NCBI GenBank assembly: GCA_965214325.1
Contig: CBDCBG010000006.1
Location: 4,464,001 to 4,528,000, forward strand
Length of the DNA stretch: 64,000 nt
From: JAJEFO01 sp965214325
GTDB lineage: Bacteria > Pseudomonadota > Alphaproteobacteria > Rhodobacterales > Rhodobacteraceae
Reading direction: 5' to 3'
Below, one piece after another: positions 61,228 through 64,000 of the stretch. The notes under the pieces are model-generated. The model did not search any database. It was given only the letters and a program-made list of their open reading frames with translations, and had not been told where the DNA came from. Made by a program: the position numbers and the translations under genes. Every line of letters begins with the position of its first letter. Within the stretch, counting starts at the first letter, position 1.

Positions 61228-61242
61228 TGAAGGTGGGAGGCC

Positions 61243-62265
61243 ATGAACGGCGACATCCCCGTTATTTCTGCAGAGCACGTCTGGAAGCTTTTCGGGCCCA
61301 GTCCCGAGGCGTACCTGTCTCGCATGCCGAAGGGCCATTCCTTCGAGGACATCAGGTCGGACGGATACATTGCCGGCGTCAAGGATGTCTCGCTCGATGT
61401 CGTCAAGGGCGAGATGCTCGTCATCATGGGGCTGTCGGGCTCCGGCAAGTCAACGCTGGTCCGATGCTTCTCGCGCCTCCACGACATAACCGGCGGAGTG
61501 ATCAGGATCGACGGTCAGGACATCATGGGCCTGAACGCGACTGAACTGATAGAGCTTCGGCGCTCGAAGATGGGGATGGTGTTCCAGTCGTTCGGACTGC
61601 TGCCGCATCGCACGGTTCTCGAGAACGTCGCGTTTCCGCTCGAGATGCGCGGGCAGGACAGGCACGCGCGGCGCGAACGCGCGCTTGAAATGGTCAGGCT
61701 TGTCGGGCTGGAGGGGCGCGAAGACTATTTCCCCCGGGAACTCTCCGGCGGGCAGCAGCAGAGGGTCGGCATCGCCCGAAGCCTGGCGATCGAGCCGAAC
61801 ATCTGGTTTCTGGACGAGCCCTTCAGCGCGCTGGACCCCTTGATTCGACGCGAAATGCAGGACGAGTTCCTGCGGCTCCAGGACATGCTTGGCAAGACCA
61901 TCGTCTTCATCACCCACGATTTTGACGAGGCGCTCCGCCTTGCCGACAGGATCGCCATCATGAAGGACGGCTCCGTCGAACAGGTGGGCACGCCGGACAA
62001 GATCGTTCTGGATCCGGCGACCGAATATGTGGCCAGATTCACCGAGGAAGTGGACAAGGCGAGGGTGGTTCACGCAAGCGTGCTGGCCAGGGAGGGAGTG
62101 TCCGTCGACGGCGAACCGGTCCCCGGGACCGCCACGATCCTGTCCCTTGCACGCCGGCTGGTCGAGGACACGTCGGACACCATTCCTGTCAGTCTGCCGG
62201 ACGGCGGCACGGGCGCCATGGACCGCACGGCGGCGCTGGCGGTTCTCTTTGGAGAGAATGAGTGA
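61243..62265 (+). CDS. tmoW: TMAO ABC transporter ATP-binding protein
   Basis: A 340-residue ATPase of the ProV/OpuAA class. Walker A GLSGSGKSTLVRCF, signature LSGGQQQRVGIARSLAIEPN, Walker B IWFLDEPFSALDPLIRREMQ, H-loop FITHDFDEALRLAD. The N-terminus (VWKLFGPSPEAYLSRMPKGH) has the extra helix typical of quaternary-amine importers. The permease start overlaps its stop codon. Confidence 0.88.
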   Translation: MNGDIPVISAEHVWKLFGPSPEAYLSRMPKGHSFEDIRSDGYIAGVKDVSLDVVKGEMLVIMGLSGSGKSTLVRCFSRLHDITGGVIRIDGQDIMGLNATELIELRRSKMGMVFQSFGLLPHRTVLENVAFPLEMRGQDRHARRERALEMVRLVGLEGREDYFPRELSGGQQQRVGIARSLAIEPNIWFLDEPFSALDPLIRREMQDEFLRLQDMLGKTIVFITHDFDEALRLADRIAIMKDGSVEQVGTPDKIVLDPATEYVARFTEEVDKARVVHASVLAREGVSVDGEPVPGTATILSLARRLVEDTSDTIPVSLPDGGTGAMDRTAALAVLFGENE

Positions 62266-64000
62266 GCGACCCTACCCGCGCGGATGCCGTGAATTCAGGG
62301 GCGAAAGCCGCCTCGATCGGCGCGGTCCGGCCGAGAACGGTTGTCTTGACGCTGTTTGGCGCGGCGATTCTGCTCACGTTGCTGAAGCCCTGGATCCCTT
62401 CGGTCCTGGTCAGGCTGCCGGAAGGCGCAATCCTTCCTTGGGCGGACTGGCTGGATGCAGGGTTTTCCTGGCTCCAGAACGACATTGGACTGATCCATGT
62501 CACCCGGGCGATTTCCGGATGGCTGGGATTCCTTACCGACGCGGCAGCCAACGTGCTCTACGGGAAGGCCCGCTGGCCGCGTCTGGAAGCGTTGCCGTGG
62601 TCCGTGGTTGCGGCATGTTCGGCAGTGCTGGGCTACTGGCTCGGCGGATGGCGGCTTGCACTTCTGGCGGGAGGCACCCTGGTCTGGGCCGCGCTCATGG
62701 GGCAGTGGAAATGGGCGATGGAGACCATGTCGGTCATCATCGTCGCGGTGCCGTTCGGGTTTGGCATCGGATTGCTTCTGGGCATGTGCGCATGGAGGTC
62801 CAGACGGTTCGAGGAGGCCTTGAGGCCGGTTCTCCTGGTTTTGCAGACATTGCCGTTCTACAGCTACCTCCTCCCTGCCGTGATCTTCTTCAAGGTTGGA
62901 CCGACTGCCGCGTCGGTCGCCACGATCGTCTATTCCATGCCGCCGATGATTCTCATGACCATCGTCGGCTTGAGAAAGGTGCCGCCCGACGTCGTCGAGG
63001 CGGGGAGGATGGCGGGCTGCACGCGTTGGCAGATGCTGCGCTCAGTCTTTCTTCCGTCAGCTCGCAGCGAAATTCTGGTCGGCCTCAACCAGGTCATCAT
63101 GCTCGCTCTCGCCATGGTCGTCCTTACCGCATTCATCGGCATGCCTGGGCTTGGCGCCAAGCTGCTTGCCATGATGAACAGTTTCAAGCTCGGTCGCAGC
63201 TTCGAGATCGGTGTCACGATCGTCTTGCTTGCCGTGACGCTTGACCGCCTGAGCAAGGCGTGGGTCGTCAAGCAGCCCGAGCATTTCGAAAAGGGGACCC
63301 CCTGGTGGCAGAGGCACTCGTTCCTGCTCCTCGGAATCGCGACCTTCATGCTGTTCTACGCGCTCAGTCAGTACCTGCCCGTTCTGGACGAGGTCGGCCG
63401 CAGGCAGTCGCTTTCAAGGGGCAGCGAGATCGACACGATCATCAAGGGCTTCCTGGGCCTCGCCTGGGTCAAGGCGATCACCGATTCCATTCGATGGTTC
63501 TTCAACCTCTGGGTGTTGATTCCCACAGAGCTGGCATTGCTTTTCCTGCCCACGTTTGCAGTCATTCTCGCAATGACAGGCGTCGGCTACCTTCTGGGCG
63601 GCTGGTTTCCGGCATTGATCGGGTTTCTGTTCTTCTCGGCGGTGGCCCAGCTCGGGTGGTGGGACCGCGCAATGCTCACCCTGCACTCGACACTGACGGC
63701 CGTGTTCCTCTCAATGCTCCTCGGAATGCCGCTTGCCATTTGGGCAGCGCGGCGCGAGCGTGCCGCCCGCTGGATGATCTTCGCTTGCGACACCGCCCAG
63801 ACGTTTCCAAGTTTCATCTACCTCTTGCCGGCCATCATGCTGTTCGGGATTACCCCGATCACGGTCATTCTGGCGATCCTCGTCTACACGATGGTGCCGG
63901 TCGTTCGCTACACCGTCGAAGGCCTGAGAGGCGTGCCGCGCGAGATTACGGAAGCCGCGGACATGGCGGGCGCGACGCGATGGCAGAAGCTCTGGAAGGT
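62262..64000 (+). CDS. tmoV: TMAO ABC transporter permease, two-domain (partial, runs off the window)
   Basis: Starts at GTG (62262), overlapping the tmoW stop by 4 bp, with GGAGAGAA upstream; about 579 codons are present and the frame is still open at 64000. Two ProW-type permease modules are fused. The first carries the ATPase-contact loop VPPDVVEAGRMAGCTRWQML after several membrane segments. The second, after a further membrane-rich stretch, carries VPREITEAADMAGATRWQKL at the very end of the window. Duplicated permeases of this kind are the rule for TmoV and related betaine importers. Only the last segments are missing. Confidence 0.85.
   Translation, partial: MSDPTRADAVNSGAKAASIGAVRPRTVVLTLFGAAILLTLLKPWIPSVLVRLPEGAILPWADWLDAGFSWLQNDIGLIHVTRAISGWLGFLTDAAANVLYGKARWPRLEALPWSVVAACSAVLGYWLGGWRLALLAGGTLVWAALMGQWKWAMETMSVIIVAVPFGFGIGLLLGMCAWRSRRFEEALRPVLLVLQTLPFYSYLLPAVIFFKVGPTAASVATIVYSMPPMILMTIVGLRKVPPDVVEAGRMAGCTRWQMLRSVFLPSARSEILVGLNQVIMLALAMVVLTAFIGMPGLGAKLLAMMNSFKLGRSFEIGVTIVLLAVTLDRLSKAWVVKQPEHFEKGTPWWQRHSFLLLGIATFMLFYALSQYLPVLDEVGRRQSLSRGSEIDTIIKGFLGLAWVKAITDSIRWFFNLWVLIPTELALLFLPTFAVILAMTGVGYLLGGWFPALIGFLFFSAVAQLGWWDRAMLTLHSTLTAVFLSMLLGMPLAIWAARRERAARWMIFACDTAQTFPSFIYLLPAIMLFGITPITVILAILVYTMVPVVRYTVEGLRGVPREITEAADMAGATRWQKLWK

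Noticed and set aside
1..64000. CRISPR arrays, tRNA or rRNA genes, restriction or toxin-antitoxin systems, prophage
   Set aside because: Looked for regularly spaced repeats, cloverleaf sequences and hallmark motifs on both strands; none seen.

Overview
The window looks like a GC-rich marine alphaproteobacterial chromosome, most like the Roseobacter/Rhodobacterales group. The evidence is the gene content (trimethylamine monooxygenase with a TMAO transporter, a four-subunit sarcosine-oxidase-type enzyme, an FDS-type formate dehydrogenase, RutR-controlled pyrimidine catabolism) and strong similarity to roseobacter versions of these proteins as I know them. The assignment is from reading, not from a search. 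It is also rich in insertion sequences at all stages of decay, which would suit a genome under relaxed selection or a recent lifestyle change.

Layout. 1-3671: the 5' end of a quinone-oxidoreductase-like gene, then two nested ISKra4-family elements with intact target duplications. 3716-11117: a LysR regulator, a two-gene NAD-dependent formate dehydrogenase (gamma and beta subunits fused, plus alpha) and formate-tetrahydrofolate ligase. 11406-21770: reductive pyrimidine degradation (preT, preA, hydantoinase-type hydrolases) with a RutR-type repressor, two RutR-like operators and an ABC importer. 21784-22848: gene-poor, with an IS1595-family remnant. 23006-28346: a branched-chain-amino-acid/amide type ABC importer plus a TPR-like protein. 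28347-33171: gene-poor, holding an IS110 remnant, a long perfect inverted repeat, sodC and a decayed tnpB. 33172-38188: an importer of the nitrate/sulfonate/taurine type, its likely GntR regulator and a fumarylacetoacetase-family hydrolase.

38259-64000 is a methylated-amine and one-carbon locus. It holds soxBDAG (equally readable as N-methylglutamate dehydrogenase mgdABCD), a GlxA-type AraC regulator, a class I glutamine amidotransferase, a GntR regulator with its operators, an FAD oxidoreductase, a gamma-glutamylmethylamide/glutamine synthetase-like enzyme (gmaS), the three N-methylglutamate synthase subunits (mgsABC), two unrecognised conserved proteins, a nitrilase-family amidase, trimethylamine monooxygenase (tmm) and the TMAO importer tmoXWV, whose last gene runs off the window. 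With the formate dehydrogenase and Fhs upstream, the genes outline a route from trimethylamine or TMAO through N-methylglutamate and folate-bound C1 units to formate and CO2. The TMAO demethylase and dimethylamine monooxygenase are not in the window.

Two mobile elements sit inside this locus. One carries an IscB-family (OMEGA) protein that has lost most of its HNH domain but keeps all four RuvC catalytic positions, with a structured candidate omegaRNA upstream and a hairpin end typical of IS200/IS605. The other is an IS630 element that landed in a 3-bp gap between two convergent stop codons and was itself split by an IS1634-like element. Excising both IS elements on paper restores exact pre-insertion sequences. 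The HNH-less IscB is the most unusual object found.
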